From: Cymbidium sinense
Lineage: Eukaryota; Streptophyta; Magnoliopsida; Asparagales; Orchidaceae
Assembly (NCBI GenBank): GCA_021442155.1
Contig: CM038229.1
Location: 90,594,693-90,658,692, forward strand
DNA length: 64,000 nt
Direction of reading: 5' to 3'
The notes below the pieces were generated by a model that saw nothing but the letters and a program-made list of their open reading frames with translations, was not told the origin of the DNA and ran no database searches. Of the stretch, positions 36,773 to 48,969 are shown piece after piece. The position numbers and the translations under genes were made by a program. The first letter of the stretch is position 1; each line of letters begins with the position of its first letter.

Positions 36773-39700
36773 TGTAGTGAAATTTATATATATTCTTGCC
36801 TTCATCTATCCCCTTTTGGGAAAAGAGGATAAATGAAAATAGAAATATACATAACATCTTATTAGGATGTCACCTTGAGCTGATGTTCTTATTGGGGTGA
36901 TGGTGCGACATTGAAGAGAGGTATCGAGACAAAGTCACTACCTACAATGGACCTAAACCTCAATAAGGACTCTTAAGGATTATGGGTCTTTAGAATATAC
37001 CAGAGATTCTTCCCCTACTTTACATGAAAAAGTAAAGCAAAATTTATTTTAAATTGGGTTTGTTAAATTCTCTACAAGGGCAAGCCCCCATAGTTAATTA
37101 CATCTCCTTAGGAATACTCGATTAAGTAAATGATTATTGTCTTTAAAGTTTTGAAAAGGTAGGACTATCAATCGATTGGTTTATTTTAAAGAGTCAAATG
37201 GGATCATCAAGGGAGGAGTTCTTATCGAAGCCAAATGGAAAATAAGTAGGGGATGCTTAAGATACTAAAGCCTGTAGCTACCATATGGTTGAGATTTATA
37301 TTTTAAAATTGAATTAATTTATTTGAGTTGAATTTTATTAGAAATGTAGCTTATAATTCCATGATGCAATATCATGAAAATTCTAAGATGTGAGGATTTA
37401 TACTTATAGCCCGCAACGGGGAGAAGCAACCTCATAACCTAAATCTTGGGAGCTTTGGCGATAAATTAATCTAAGGCAAAAGTGGGTATTCGGTTTACCT
37501 CAACAAGAGAGGATAAACCACCCGACTATTGGACTTACAATCACCTGGGGGTGGCCGCCAACTAACTCCTCCTATGATTTTAAAATATGTAGGAAAGTCA
37601 TATATTTATGTAAGATAGCAAGGCTATTATTTATTTAGAATGAGACTAAGTCCTTAAACACACTCCTTAAGAGACTAGATCATGCAAGGGCATGAATTCA
37701 TGACATAAATCTAATGTAAATTTTTCATATATTTTATTTTCATTCTGGACAATCATTTGACTCAAGCTATAGGATTTTTTATGCCTAATGCATGAGAAAT
37801 AAGATTATGGTTCAAAATCAATAAGATAGGGAGGTATGTTTCCACCATGGCTCTCATAGGTCAAGCCAAGTTCTCTGGCAAAGGTGGAAGCCCTCCAATC
37901 AAGAGTGAAATAATTTGCTTTTATGCATGATGTTAGAAAAGAAAGTACACATTCAGCTAAGAGAATGCTAATTCTTTAATTTTGATTTAAACTTAGGCTT
38001 TAAGTGAGGTTATGAGTTATTTATTTTAATTTTGAGTTGATTAATTTGGTAGAAGATTTAGTTTTTCCTAAGAGTCTAATTATCATCCAGACCATACATC
38101 AAAGCAAGGAAGAAACTAGGAAAACATGCAATTTCTAATGCATAAACTAAACAAAACATCAAATATTTTATAAAACTAACATAATAGAATAAAAGGCCAT
38201 TTGTGGTAGGGCACCACCACATAAACTCAAAAAAAATTGGGTAGCTGAGCTCTACCCTTATACACCCGGATTACAAATGAATTAATTACAATTAAGCAAG
38301 GAATTCATGTTATGGGGGTCTTCATTTCATCATTTCTTCTTTCTTCTTTTGGTTCCTTCTTTTGGATGGTTGGAATGTGGTTGCTCCAAAGGCTTCACAT
38401 GGTACATAAGATGAGATCTTATGACCAATGTTCATCTAACAATCATTCCAAAATCCTAATTACAAAAGTACATGAAAAGAAAAAGTAAATCTAACTAACA
38501 CCTACAAAATAGAGATTAGCTAAACAAACCATACAATTCCCAGGCATGTATATTAGACTTAGTACCCCACACATGGGTAATTAAGTCCATCCAACCTATT
38601 GGATTATGCTTCAAAGTATAAGCACCTGCACAACAAAAGCAGTTATATTTTTATTACAGCGCCCTGTAGAAGATAATGATTAGACTAAATCATCCTACCA
38701 TTCAGTCTACGCACATTCACCTTAACATTCATACTATAAATAATACATCATAAAATAAAGGCAAACATCAAACCACCATCTAACCCTAGAAATGGTGACT
38801 TAGCCTAATGTGTGTGTCATTTAAGGTTTGTGTGGTATGTTTAGCTATGGCTTTAAGGTTTAGATTTCCTAAGTATGAAAATGTTCAACTAAGAGGATGA
38901 TTTCAATTTAAGTTGTTTAGTTGCTTTGAGGTTAATTTTATTTTGTATTTTTGGTTTGATTTAGGTGAATCCTACAATTAATTACTAAGTTATAAAGAGA
39001 GGGAAAAGAGAAGAGAACTTCTCTTTCCTTCCTTACCCTAAGTAATTTTTAAAGTAGGTTCATATTTGATTTTGTTTAGTGAATGTTTTATTATGTATTT
39101 TAATTAATCCTAAGTTTAGATCTTCCCTAAACAAATCTATTAAAAAGAAAGATATTTTAAGATTAAGTAAAGTGAACTAATATCACAAAACACACATCAC
39201 TTTATTTCTTTCCCAACATGTATAACATGCATATGGATGAATCCTAAGCATATCTATACATACAAGTGGAAATGTTTAGCACACTTTATGATGAATGCTA
39301 AGAAATGTTACTTAAGAAATTTGTGGATGCTTTATGATGCATGATTTTCATTGAGTAGAAAATGGTTATTCTTTTATCCTTTATTCATATGCACATGTAT
39401 ATTTATGAAAGGCATAAGTGAGTACGACACCATTGTTAGCATGAGGGGTGTAAAGTATAAGATCTACTTAGGGCTACTTAAAGCCTTGCAACCCCAGGAT
39501 TGTCTAGACAAATATACCACTTTCCTTAAATACATATGCATGTACAAAAGAGATAAATTGGAAAAATAAAGATGCAAAGTTTATGTAAATTTATTTTTTG
39601 GTTTGTTTATGCAATTTATGTGTGTAAATGTAAAGATCCTTATTAAGTTATAACATGGAAGTGGATAAGAGTAGATTATAAGCAAGTGTTATATTCTTTT

Positions 39701-42700
39701 AAAGAACTATGCACTTTGCAAATCTTATCCAAATCCATGTTAAGAGGAAAGAAAGGAAGCAAACATAAGACACATTTTTTATAAATAAATAAAGTATAAG
39801 TACCATACCTTTAGTTTTGATATTTGATTTATAAGTTTTGAAAAATAATTTTGAATTTAATAAGTGATAATAGCCATTCATATTTTTTACTTTAGTCAAA
39901 ACATGCAATTTGACATAAAGGAAACATTTCATTTTAATTGTATTTTAAAAGGAAAGAATGCATGATTTTCATATGACATACATATTTAGCATGCTAACAA
40001 AGAAATAAGATAAAAGTAATGTAAATTCATTCACCCTAATTAATTCCTAAAGATAATCTTATGAAATAAGAAAGTTCAAAGTGAATTAAAGTTTATTTAG
40101 TGTGAACTTTGTTTTGAATTTGCTTTATGTTTGATTTAGGAAATGTGAAGGAATGTTTGCTGGTCCTAACCCATTTTCCTCATATGTGAGTTAATTTAGT
40201 TTGTTCTTAGGATTATTAAGTGATTTTTATATTTTTGTTTAGGTTAAGGTGTGAATTAAGTGTGTTAATTACCCCTTATCTACACCACCTTAGCATACTT
40301 AACCAAATAATTATGAGCCAATGGATGGCATAAAATCATACAAATAATTTAAATTAGTAATGCACCTAAGAAAGAAAGGGGCCTAAAGCAATTGGCTCAT
40401 GATTAATGATTTATTAAGATAAAGGGTTTAATTTAAGTACTTTCATAACCCCTCTTACACATGTGAGTTGGATTTTGTTTTCCTCAATGTACTTAGGTTA
40501 TTGAACACCTAAGCACCTACCCAACATGAATTAATTAAGTTCTAAAAGGTTTTAAAATTTTATCAAATTAATTAGGTAGGTAATTAATGGATTAGTCCTT
40601 AATTGAATTTAGATTAATGAAGAAAGAGGGGGTTTAAGGAATAGCTTAAGGAAAATATCCCAAAATTATTCCCTAAACCTCTTATTCATTTAAACAAACC
40701 TTAATTAACTCAATCAAGGGGTTAAACCACTGATACACTTAATTATGCTTAATTATTAAGAGAGTAATTAGGAATGAATCCAATAATTACCCTAATTAAG
40801 ACATTAATAAATCCCAAGAAAAAAATTGGGAGGCAGAAGTCATCCCACTAAATACACATAAGAAGTTTGAATTAATTAATGAAATAATCAGAGTAATTAG
40901 CCTAATTATATTCTAATAAAACCTAAATTTAGAAAATAACATTGTTCAAAATCCATTAAAATCAATTTTATGATATTCTACATTCAATTATCTTTCATAT
41001 GCAATTTATTTCATATTTTTCTGATTTTTCTACACTTAGATATGAATATTTGAAGTTTCCATGATTAATTAGGTAATTAATCTCTTAATTAAATAGCTAA
41101 TCCCATCGCCACGCCGAGGCTGATGCGGCGCTTTCCATGTGATGGAGAGGTTATTAAAGTTGTCATCACGCGTTAATGGCGCTGCTATGCGCTTTCTCCC
41201 TGTCCGTCTGATGAAGGATCGGACAACTGAGATTAAACCCGTGGTATTAAAGGATTAATCCATGGACCTTATGTGTTTTATTCATGCCCGTCCATCCAAA
41301 ATGTGCAGATGGACTGCCCATGATTCATCCCTGAGTTCTCTTGCGGGAAAAGGGAGCCATCCACCTTCCATGGCAAGATACGAGGTCGATTGAGCTTGGA
41401 TTGAACCCAAAACTTACCCACACCATCATCATGCAAGGGAGATCACATCCAACAGCTAGTTTCACATGGGATGAAACTTCACTTCATAAAGGACAAAGAG
41501 GAGATGAAATTATGCTCGGTTTAATGGCATACCTCACCAGAGGCTATCACTGACACTCGAGTCCCTTGAAGTAGGTTCGTCTAATGGAGACAAAACCTTA
41601 TTGAAGTTTTGAGGTGTTGAAATTGGATGGATCTTTGTATAGGCCAAGTTCACCTTCAAGTGGGCTCGGTCTTGACCAAGAACACTCTTCCCTTGCTTGG
41701 AGAACTTGAATGAAGCTTGGAGTGAGTTCAATTTGATCCTTTGAAGGTGCTTGAAGGAGGAATTAATTGATTTTGAGTATTGGATGAGATGGAATTTAAG
41801 TGGAGCTCCCCTATTTTCAGTTTATGAAAATTGAGAAATGAGAAATTCAAAATTACTTCAGGAAGCTTGGGGAGACTTGTAAATGGTTCCTCTAGCTTTC
41901 CTAAGCTCAATCAAATTGGAGAGTGATGAATTGAAATGAAATTAGGGGGAGTATATCTCCCCCTAGAGCAATCGGATGGCCGAGCCTCCCTTTGTCATTT
42001 TTGATCAATTAACCAGATTGGATCAGTTTGTTAGGCTGTTAGGAGTTTCACATGGGTTGGTTTTGAGTGTAGAGTGGAGTAGTGGAGCTCCCATGTGCCT
42101 TAATGGAGTGGAGGAGGGATTCCATGTGCTTAATTTCAAGTGAGGTGGTCAATTTTAGCCTTAGGTTGGATTGTGCTAACCCAAACTCATTGAGTTAGGT
42201 GCACCACACTCACTAGTGTCCACTTGGTCCACTAAGAGGGTGCCAAGTGGTCATGAAGAGGATTTGACCAAATTCTAAGTGAATTTGGCTAAAATTTATC
42301 CTATGGCCTAGGAATAAAATGGTCATTTAGCTTGGGTTTTAATTTGAATATATTTGGTATGATTGAAAAATGGGTTGGGCCAAGTTTCAATGGATTTGGA
42401 TTTGATTTTGATATGATTTGGCTCACGTTGACCCATTTAGGTCAAAATGGGTCAACTTGGATCAAGTTGACCAATTGATCAAATTGGGTCAAACTAATGG
42501 TTGGGTCAAGTTCATATGACCATTTGAAATGTGTTGGTGGTTTTGGTTTGGTTCAATTTGATTTATATTTGGTTTTGGTTCAATTGAGTTCATTTAGGTC
42601 AAATGGGTCAAGTTAACCAATTTAACCCATTTGACCTATTTGGGTTAGGTCATGGGTTGGCTTAGGTTTTATTGGTCATATGAAATGGATTGGTATCTTT

Positions 42701-44477
42701 ATTTCCAATCAATTTTAGTTTAATTTAAATTTGGATCAATATGATCCTTTAGGTCAAGTTGGGTTCAAGGTCAATTGGGCTAGGTTAGGTCTAGTTGGCC
42801 AATTGGAGCTTTGGTCAAGTTGAACAATCATTTTGGAATGAACTTGACCCATTGGTTTCAATCAATTTGGCTTATATCAAGTTTTGACACATTTTGACTT
42901 TTTAGGTCAAGTTGGGTCAACTTGGGTCAAGTGGCCAATTGGGATAGGTTAGTCTCAAGTGATGATTTGGTAAAGTTTAAACATTGGTCATGAATGAGTT
43001 TTGATCAATGCTTTCAATCAATTTGGCCTATGGTGGATTTTGACTAGTTTAGGTTTCATTTTGGCTAAGTGTTGACTTGGTCAACCCTTAGGTTTGACTT
43101 AGTTTGACCTAATTTGAGTGATTGATCATCTTATGATGATTGTTGTTCATAATGTGAGGCTTAGTTGGGCTTAGTTCAATCCAATTTGGTTAGGATTAGA
43201 ATTTGGCTCGTAAGGGTACTTTAGGTGACTTTGGATCAAGTGAGCCTAAGTAGCTCAAATGGCTTAGTCAAAACTTGATTTGAGTTTGATTGAACTCACA
43301 TATGGACTTATGATTGAAATATAAATCCATTTGCAAGTGATTTGAAGTCAAATGGATTTTGATTCATTTGATAATTTCAAGTTCAAAAGGGTGAACATGA
43401 GCTTGACTTGGGTTTTATTTTTGAATTGAGTTTTGGTTTGGTGATTGAAGTTTTTGTTTATATTTGGATTCATGATTGTAGGGTTGATTGAATCATGAAG
43501 AAAAATCAATGGTTTGGCTTGATTTGAAATTGATTTGGCTAAGTTCAAGATTTTGACTTGAAAGGCTTAGGTTGGATTTTGATTGAATTTGAGTTGATTT
43601 TTGGATATTTGAATTCATATTTCATTTATATTTGTGAGTATAAATAAGAATATAAATGGGTTATGAGAAAATTTCATGAATTTAAGTGATTTGAACTTAA
43701 TTTGAGCTAAGTCCATAAAAGGGAATCAACGTGACTTAGGAAAGATTTTTGATTTGGATTTGAATTTGGAATTTAGTTTGATTGATTTGAATTTATATTT
43801 CATTTATATTTCATTTATATATGTGAATATAAATGAGAATATAAATGGGTTGTGAGAAAATTCTTTGAATTTGAATTGATTTAGATTTGATTTAGGCTAA
43901 GTCCATGAGAGGGAATCAATGAACTTAGAGAAGATTTTTTATTTGGATTTGAATTTGGAATTTGGTTTGATTGATTTGAATTTATATTTCATTTATATAT
44001 ATGAATATAAATGAGAATATAAATGGGTTGTGAGAAAATTTCTTGAATTTGAATTGATTTAGATTTTAGTTGAGCTAATCCATGAAAGGGAATCAAAAGA
44101 GTTAGGAAATATTTCTGACTTGGAATTCTAATCATAAGCTTCAATCATTTGTTTCAATCATGGATTTCGATCATAAATTTCAATCATTTGGAATTGATTC
44201 GAGTTTGTAGAAAATCAAATTAAGTTGGAATTGATTTAAGTTTGACTTGAAGGAAGGAAGTGAGGAATTTGGTTCAAGCTATAGGGTAGGAAAATTTTCC
44301 TAACACCCCTAAGGCATGACCTATTCCTATGGATAACTCTTCTAAGTCTTTGGGGCTAGGTTGAGTGTCCATCTAATCACTAGATGTGTCTTAAGACTAA
44401 GGAACTCTTAAAGTCTAAGAGAAGTCATATGTCTAAGATGGAGGGGTTGAGAGCTCATCCTAAAAATGAGATCAACA
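36773..44477 (-). mobile_element. Nested inverted solo LTR of the same family (copy b)
   Basis: A complete LTR of 7,705 bp in reverse orientation. The right end reads GAGATCAACA (reverse of TGTTGATCTC) and the left end TGTAGTGAAATTT. It is flanked by a 5-bp target duplication with one mismatch, GTAGT (36768-36772) and ATAGT (44478-44482). Removing it rejoins copy a so that it runs collinearly with copy f. All landmarks of copy a recur inverted: GGGCAAGCCCCCATAGTTAA (37079), a W-box block (42264-43560), a GC-richer island (41100-42000), and the TTCCTATGG..CTCTTCTAAG block near 44320. No gag, pol or second LTR accompanies it, so it is a solo LTR. Confidence 0.82.
42264..43560 (-). promoter_or_regulatory. 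W-box-dense block in LTR copy b
   Basis: Equivalent block in the inverted LTR, with 27 TTGAC[C/T] hexamers on either strand in about 1.3 kb, including runs such as GGTCAAGTTGGGTCAACTTG. It is the same position within the LTR as in copies a and c. Confidence 0.55.
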
Positions 44478-44482
44478 ATAGT

Positions 44483-44619
44483 GATTTCTATCTTTCGAGA
44501 TAATATACTATTCCTTGATGTCGTACCCTATCACCTCAATAAGTACATCCTCAGATCTACATGGTATCCCCCCCCCCCCCATACACACGCATACAAATCA
44601 ACCAAAAATAAATACCATA
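44483..44619 (+). mobile_element. Giant gypsy 5' LTR, right end (copy a, continued)
   Basis: Forward continuation after the nested LTR. CTTTCGAGATAATATACTAT corresponds to the CTATCGAGATAATACATTTA stretch in copy f (from 61976). It ends with an imperfect inverted repeat, GGTATC...AATACCATA, around a 13-base C run (44568-44580). Copy f ends in the same way with AATACCAATA. Confidence 0.7.
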
Positions 44620-44627
44620 GATTTTTC

Positions 44628-44648
44628 TAGTGACTCCACTAGGGATGG
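44628..44648 (+). promoter_or_regulatory. Primer-binding-site-like motif of the gypsy element
   Basis: TAGTGACTCCACTAGGGATGG lies 8 bp behind the LTR end. If the first TAG derives from TGG, it matches the TGG.GACTCC.CTGGGGA type of primer-binding site I recall from Tat/Ogre-lineage elements. The tRNA species cannot be fixed from the sequence. Both differences are G-to-A changes, consistent with deamination decay. Confidence 0.5.
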
Positions 44649-44649
44649 T

Positions 44650-45145
44650 TCCTCTCTCCATCTCTTGTAGATAATTGTTACCTCTAAGCATCAATAATGG
44701 ACTTGTATTTCATATGAGTCCAAGACTATCTTTCCTTCCATTAGCACTTAGCTTGTTTCATTCTTAAGTAAAGCTAGCCAACATCCTCTAAGTTTTAGGA
44801 CCTCACTCTTTGTAGGTCCTAGAACCCCTATTGAGTTCCCTAATAGGTGAAAATAAAATTAACTCATGAAAGGAAATGATAAAAATTTAGAACCTCCTTA
44901 CCACTAGCTTGGTGAGACAAGGTTCATCTTAATGATTAAGAAAATAAACTCTTTTGCAAAGTGGCACTTTACAAAAGCACTCTTTCAAAACTCACATAAC
45001 AAATAATTTTGCACAAAATTTTCAAAAAAAAAAAAAAAGAAAAAGAAAGAAAAGAGAAGTTCAAAACTCATATAACCAAACCTCACCTAACAATCCCCAT
45101 GATTGTTACATGGAGGTTCTTTTCAAAATCAAGAACCAAATCATC
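44650..45145 (+). other. Retrotransposon leader, non-repetitive part
   Basis: Untranslated sequence between the primer-binding-site-like motif and the tandem arrays, including an A-rich stretch near 45024-45045. No coding content is recognised. Confidence 0.45.
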
Positions 45146-45149
45146 TTTT

Positions 45150-45690
45150 CAAAAACACTTTTTTTTTTGAAAATGACCGCATTCATTCAACATACTTAAA
45201 ATTGTTGAATGAGAAGTCTATCTTCAAATAAAATCATAGCATAGGATTGAAACCTCACTTAACATATTTCACATGTGCTAAAGTTGGAGTTTCCATCTTT
45301 AAAAGAAAAAAAAAAAGAAAAAAAACACATTTTTGAAAATGACCATATTCATTCAACATACTCAAAATTGTTGAATGAAGAGTCTATTTTAAATAAAATC
45401 ATAACATAAAATTGAACCTTCACTTTAACATATTTTTCATATGTTAGAGTTGGGGTTTCCATCTTTTCAAAAGAACATTTTGAAAATGACAATATTCATT
45501 CAACATACTCAAAATTATTAAATGAGGAATTTATTTTCAAACAAAACATAAAATTGAAACTTCATTTTACATGTTTCATATGCTAAAGTTGAGTCAAAAG
45601 CAAGAAATAAAACATGAAAGAAAGACATATCATCGAACTCTATTTAACATACCTAAAATTGTTAAATAGATTTCCCTTCTTTCAAAGATG
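45150..45690 (+). repeat. ~150-bp tandem repeats in the element leader
   Basis: Three to four diverged units, each with CATTCATTCAACATACT..AAAATTGTTGAATGA (inverted ends TTCAAC/GTTGAA), an AAATAAAATCATA block and an ACATATTTCACATGTGCTAAAG-like block. Starts are near 45180, 45348 and 45493. The shared hairpin design suggests they are older relatives of the 60-bp array that follows. Confidence 0.65.
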
Positions 45691-45699
45691 ACATAAATT

Positions 45700-46650
45700 T
45701 GACCTTTCACTTGACATACCAAATTTGTTAAGTGATGGTCTCATTTTCAAAACAATGCATTTGGCTTTCACTTAACATACCCAATTTGTTAAGAGAGAGT
45801 CTCATCTCCAAAACATAAATTTGACCTCCACTTAACATATAAAATTTGTTAAGTGAGGGTCTCATTTTAAAAACATGTATTTGACTTTCACTTAACATAT
45901 CCAATTTGTTTAGTGAGAGTCTCATTTTCAAGACATGAATTTGGCCTCCACTTAACATACCAAATTTGTTAAGTGAGGATCTCATTTTCAAAACATACAT
46001 TTGGCTTTCACTTAACATATCCAATTTGTTAAGTGAGAGTCTCATTTTTAAAACATAAATTTGACCTCCACTTAACATACCAAATTTGTTAAGTGAGGGT
46101 CTCATTTCCAAAACATACATTTGGCTTCACTTAACATATCCAATTTGTTAAGTGAGACTCTCATTTTCAAGACATGAATTTGACCTCCACTTAACATACC
46201 AAATTTTGTTAAGTGAGGGTCTCATTTTCAAAACATACATTTGGCTTTCACTTAACATATCCAATTTGTTAAGTGAGAGTCTCATTTTCAAAATATAAAT
46301 TTGACCTCCACTTAACATACTAAATTTGTTAAGTGAGGGTCTCATTTTCAAAACATACATTTGGCTTTCACTTAACATATCCAATTTGTTAAGTGAGAGT
46401 CTCATTTTCAAGATATGAATTTTACCTCCACTTAACATACCAAATTTGTTAGGTGAGGGTCTCATTTTCAAAACATACATTTGGCTTTTACTTAACATAC
46501 CAAATTTGTTAAGTGAGAATCCCATTCTCAAATCATATTGCATTTGGTTCTTACTTAACATACCAAATTTATTAAGTGAGAATCATATTTTCAAATCATA
46601 TCACATTTTGGTTCTTACTTAACATACCAAATTTATTAAGCGGAGAACTT
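45700..46650 (+). repeat. 60-bp hairpin tandem array (dimeric higher-order period ~120 bp)
   Basis: About 16 units start with CACTTAACATA at roughly 45709, 45769, 45829, 45889 and so on to 46617. Each unit contains CACTTAAC...GTTAAGTG, an 8-bp inverted repeat around a 12-13-nt loop, then a GTCTCATTTTCAAAACAT spacer. Odd and even units alternate between two types (GGCTTTCACTT..GTGAGAG and GACCTCCACTT..GTGAGGG), giving a ~120-bp higher-order repeat. It lies in the leader between the primer-binding site and gag. Minus-strand open frames across it merely reproduce a 20-residue repeat. Confidence 0.88.
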
Positions 46651-47040
46651 CATTTTTAAATAAAAAAGACACAATTAATCACCACAAGCAAAGATTTTTC
46701 ACAAAATTTCCAAAACACACAACTACAACCTTTCCTTAGCATATGAAATTTGCTAAGTAAAGACTTTCAAAACCAAAAAATTTTCAAAACAAGTTAACAA
46801 CACAAACATCTTCAAATATCTGAAACCCGCCCAACCCACTTAATTTGGTTGAGTATGGGGTTTAAATCAAAATCAAATGGTAAAGACTCTTCTCACACAT
46901 CAAAATCTCTCCAATGAACCTCACTTAACATATTTGAATTATTGAGTGTGGGTTCAAAATTCCAAATCTCTATTACTCTCTTGGGACAAGTATTAAAGCA
47001 GAGATTTAATTCAAGTTACATTTCAACACATGCAGAGATA
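46650..47040 (+). other. Leader between tandem array and gag
   Basis: Contains a few further degenerate CTTAACATAT..ATTTG units, then unique sequence. No gene is recognised. Confidence 0.4.
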
Positions 47041-48750
47041 TAATGCAGACTAGTCAGTCCAGTCTATTTTTGCAGTCAGTATACATGGTCTCCTAGAAGT
47101 TCATCTTTACCTTTCAATTCAGGATGGATTTGGCCTTGGATTAGCCCATCATCCCTAAGATTACCTCCACCCACTTAGTTTTATTTGGCCAAGGATTTGA
47201 GGGAGATGCATTACCTGTGAGGGGGCGACCCTCACCACTGTCAATCGGGATGAGGTGGCTGGGCAGAAGCCAATCATCCACATTGACCTACCTTCCAATA
47301 TTCAGTATCTTTCCTTAAAGAGGAAGGCAGTCAAGGTTCCGTTGTTCCCACGCTCAATTGCTCTCTGCCTCGGTGCATACTAGCACCTCCTCATTGGTCC
47401 CCTCTAAGGGGAAATCTATCTTCACTTCAAAGATAGTCTCCCTACCTTTGAGGTAGGATCTAATTCTCGCACTGCACTACTTAGCCGCACACAATGCCAT
47501 ACATAGCGCCACAATAGAAGCCGCAATATCAAGGAGCATCACGAGCATGCAACCCGAGAGATAGATGCATCTTCTCATATTGCTGAGGAGGGATCTCCCC
47601 ATGAGACCTTTCCACTTCTTAGTGGTAGTAGGTTTTACCCCCTCTCGGCATCAGATGGAGAAAAAGACTATGGGAGGATAGCTGCATTGCCTCCACCGCT
47701 CACATACTATGAGGTTCCAGCTACAGATAGGAGGAAGCCCTATGCTGGTCTATGGATGGTACTACGCTAAGTTGGCAGAGCCCACAAATGCTCAGAGTCC
47801 AACACAATATTTGATTTGAGGTCGATCATCCCCTGGAGTGTTACCAAGCAAATCCATAGGGATAGAGCATCAGAGGCCCGAGTAGCAGCTCAGTCAGGAA
47901 GTAGGGAGTGGTAAAGGTTTGCCAAGCAATCGGACCTCACACTTTAGTTGATTTCCACATTAGCCGGGCCACCCACAATAAAATGATATCCATCCTGATT
48001 AAATCAGGAGAAAGCCCCTTTGGTGAACAGGCTATGACCAAAGGATCCCACTCAATCTACTCCATAGATTGAGGTGAGGGTGAGTTCCCCTACTTGACCT
48101 CCTACTTCAGTCTTGGTGAAGGAGTGGTGACCCCACAGCGTCATGGTTACACCACCACCATCACCAGCATCAGAGCTAGTGATAGTGGAAATTGTAGAGG
48201 GGGAGGGAGATTGATTTGCAGTTCCCATGGCAATGGATCCCCCTAGAGATAGCACTCCATCAAAATTGGGTAGTCATGAGCATATATGTTCTAGCGAGCA
48301 TAGTCCTTCTAGAGATGGCACTCCAGTGGCATGCAGTGTTAGATGTATTTCTATCAATGAACACAGTCCTACTATTGGTTGTCAATGAATCTTTCTTTCG
48401 GTGCAGTCTGACAAGGTAGGAGATTGTTCCTTGGATGAGATTGTAGCAGCCTACTTTGCCGAGAAGAGAGAACTCTTAGGTAGTGATCATATAGATTCAA
48501 AGGATGAAATGGTGGCATTTGATCCTGATGAAGATGACCTTCTTGAGGATTCGACCGAAGTCCACATGGTTGATACTAGGAGCTCCCTCCATAAAGACCA
48601 GCAGAGCTATGAAGCTATTGTAGTTGAAGAGGATGAGGCTATACATTCAACTCAACACATCCACCACAAGCTTAGACAAAGAGATGATCATATTGATAAA
48701 ATGGGGAAGAAGATTGAGGAGTTGATGGCAGTGGTTTCTACATTGTAAAA
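47040..48750 (+). pseudogene. Gypsy gag, N-terminal region, degraded
   Basis: Coding character is visible in several frames but with many stops. The longest intact stretch (48401-48748, 115 codons) is acidic, with an Asp/Glu-rich segment (DEMVAFDPDEDDLLED) and a coiled-coil-like end (HIDKMGKKIEELMAVVSTL). The position before the conserved capsid-like part and the overall element layout support gag N-terminus. No specific domain is recognised. Confidence 0.55.
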
Positions 48751-48969
48751 TTCAGCCCCAGTTTCACAGCCTTCTCCGATAGTAGTTTACATAGCAGCAT
48801 TGACACATACCTCAGATCATTCTAGGTGCATTCCTATAGAGGAAGATAGTGGTAGCTTGCATAGAAAGGTGGTGAATAGCACCTCCATCCAGGAGAAGGA
48901 TATCATGTAGTTGATGGAGCAACAGGTGAAGGATGCATTGGCTAGCTTGAGGTGGCTCATCTATTCCAA

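Noticed and set aside
38200..40000. Unique gene-like DNA inside the inverted LTR (72- and 77-codon frames)
   Set aside because: The region aligns in order, inverted, with the 3' half of LTR copy a, and the frames have no domain.
41341..41910. Short open frames on both strands
   Set aside because: Same GC-richer island in the inverted LTR; no conservation of frame.
29161..44477. The inverted 7.7-kb arms as an assembly artefact (inverted duplicate contig)
   Set aside because: The arms are clearly diverged in sequence and the junctions carry a 5-bp target duplication, which an artefactual inverted copy would not have. Long-read confirmation would still be useful.
45728..46561. Two minus-strand open frames of 130 and 137 codons with a regular 20-residue repeat
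   Set aside because: They are translations of the 60-bp tandem array. A period divisible by three keeps any stop-free unit open, and there is no independent coding signal.
45700..46650. CRISPR-like regular repeat array
   Set aside because: The whole 60-bp unit repeats without unique spacers, in a plant retrotransposon leader. It is a tandem repeat, not a CRISPR array.
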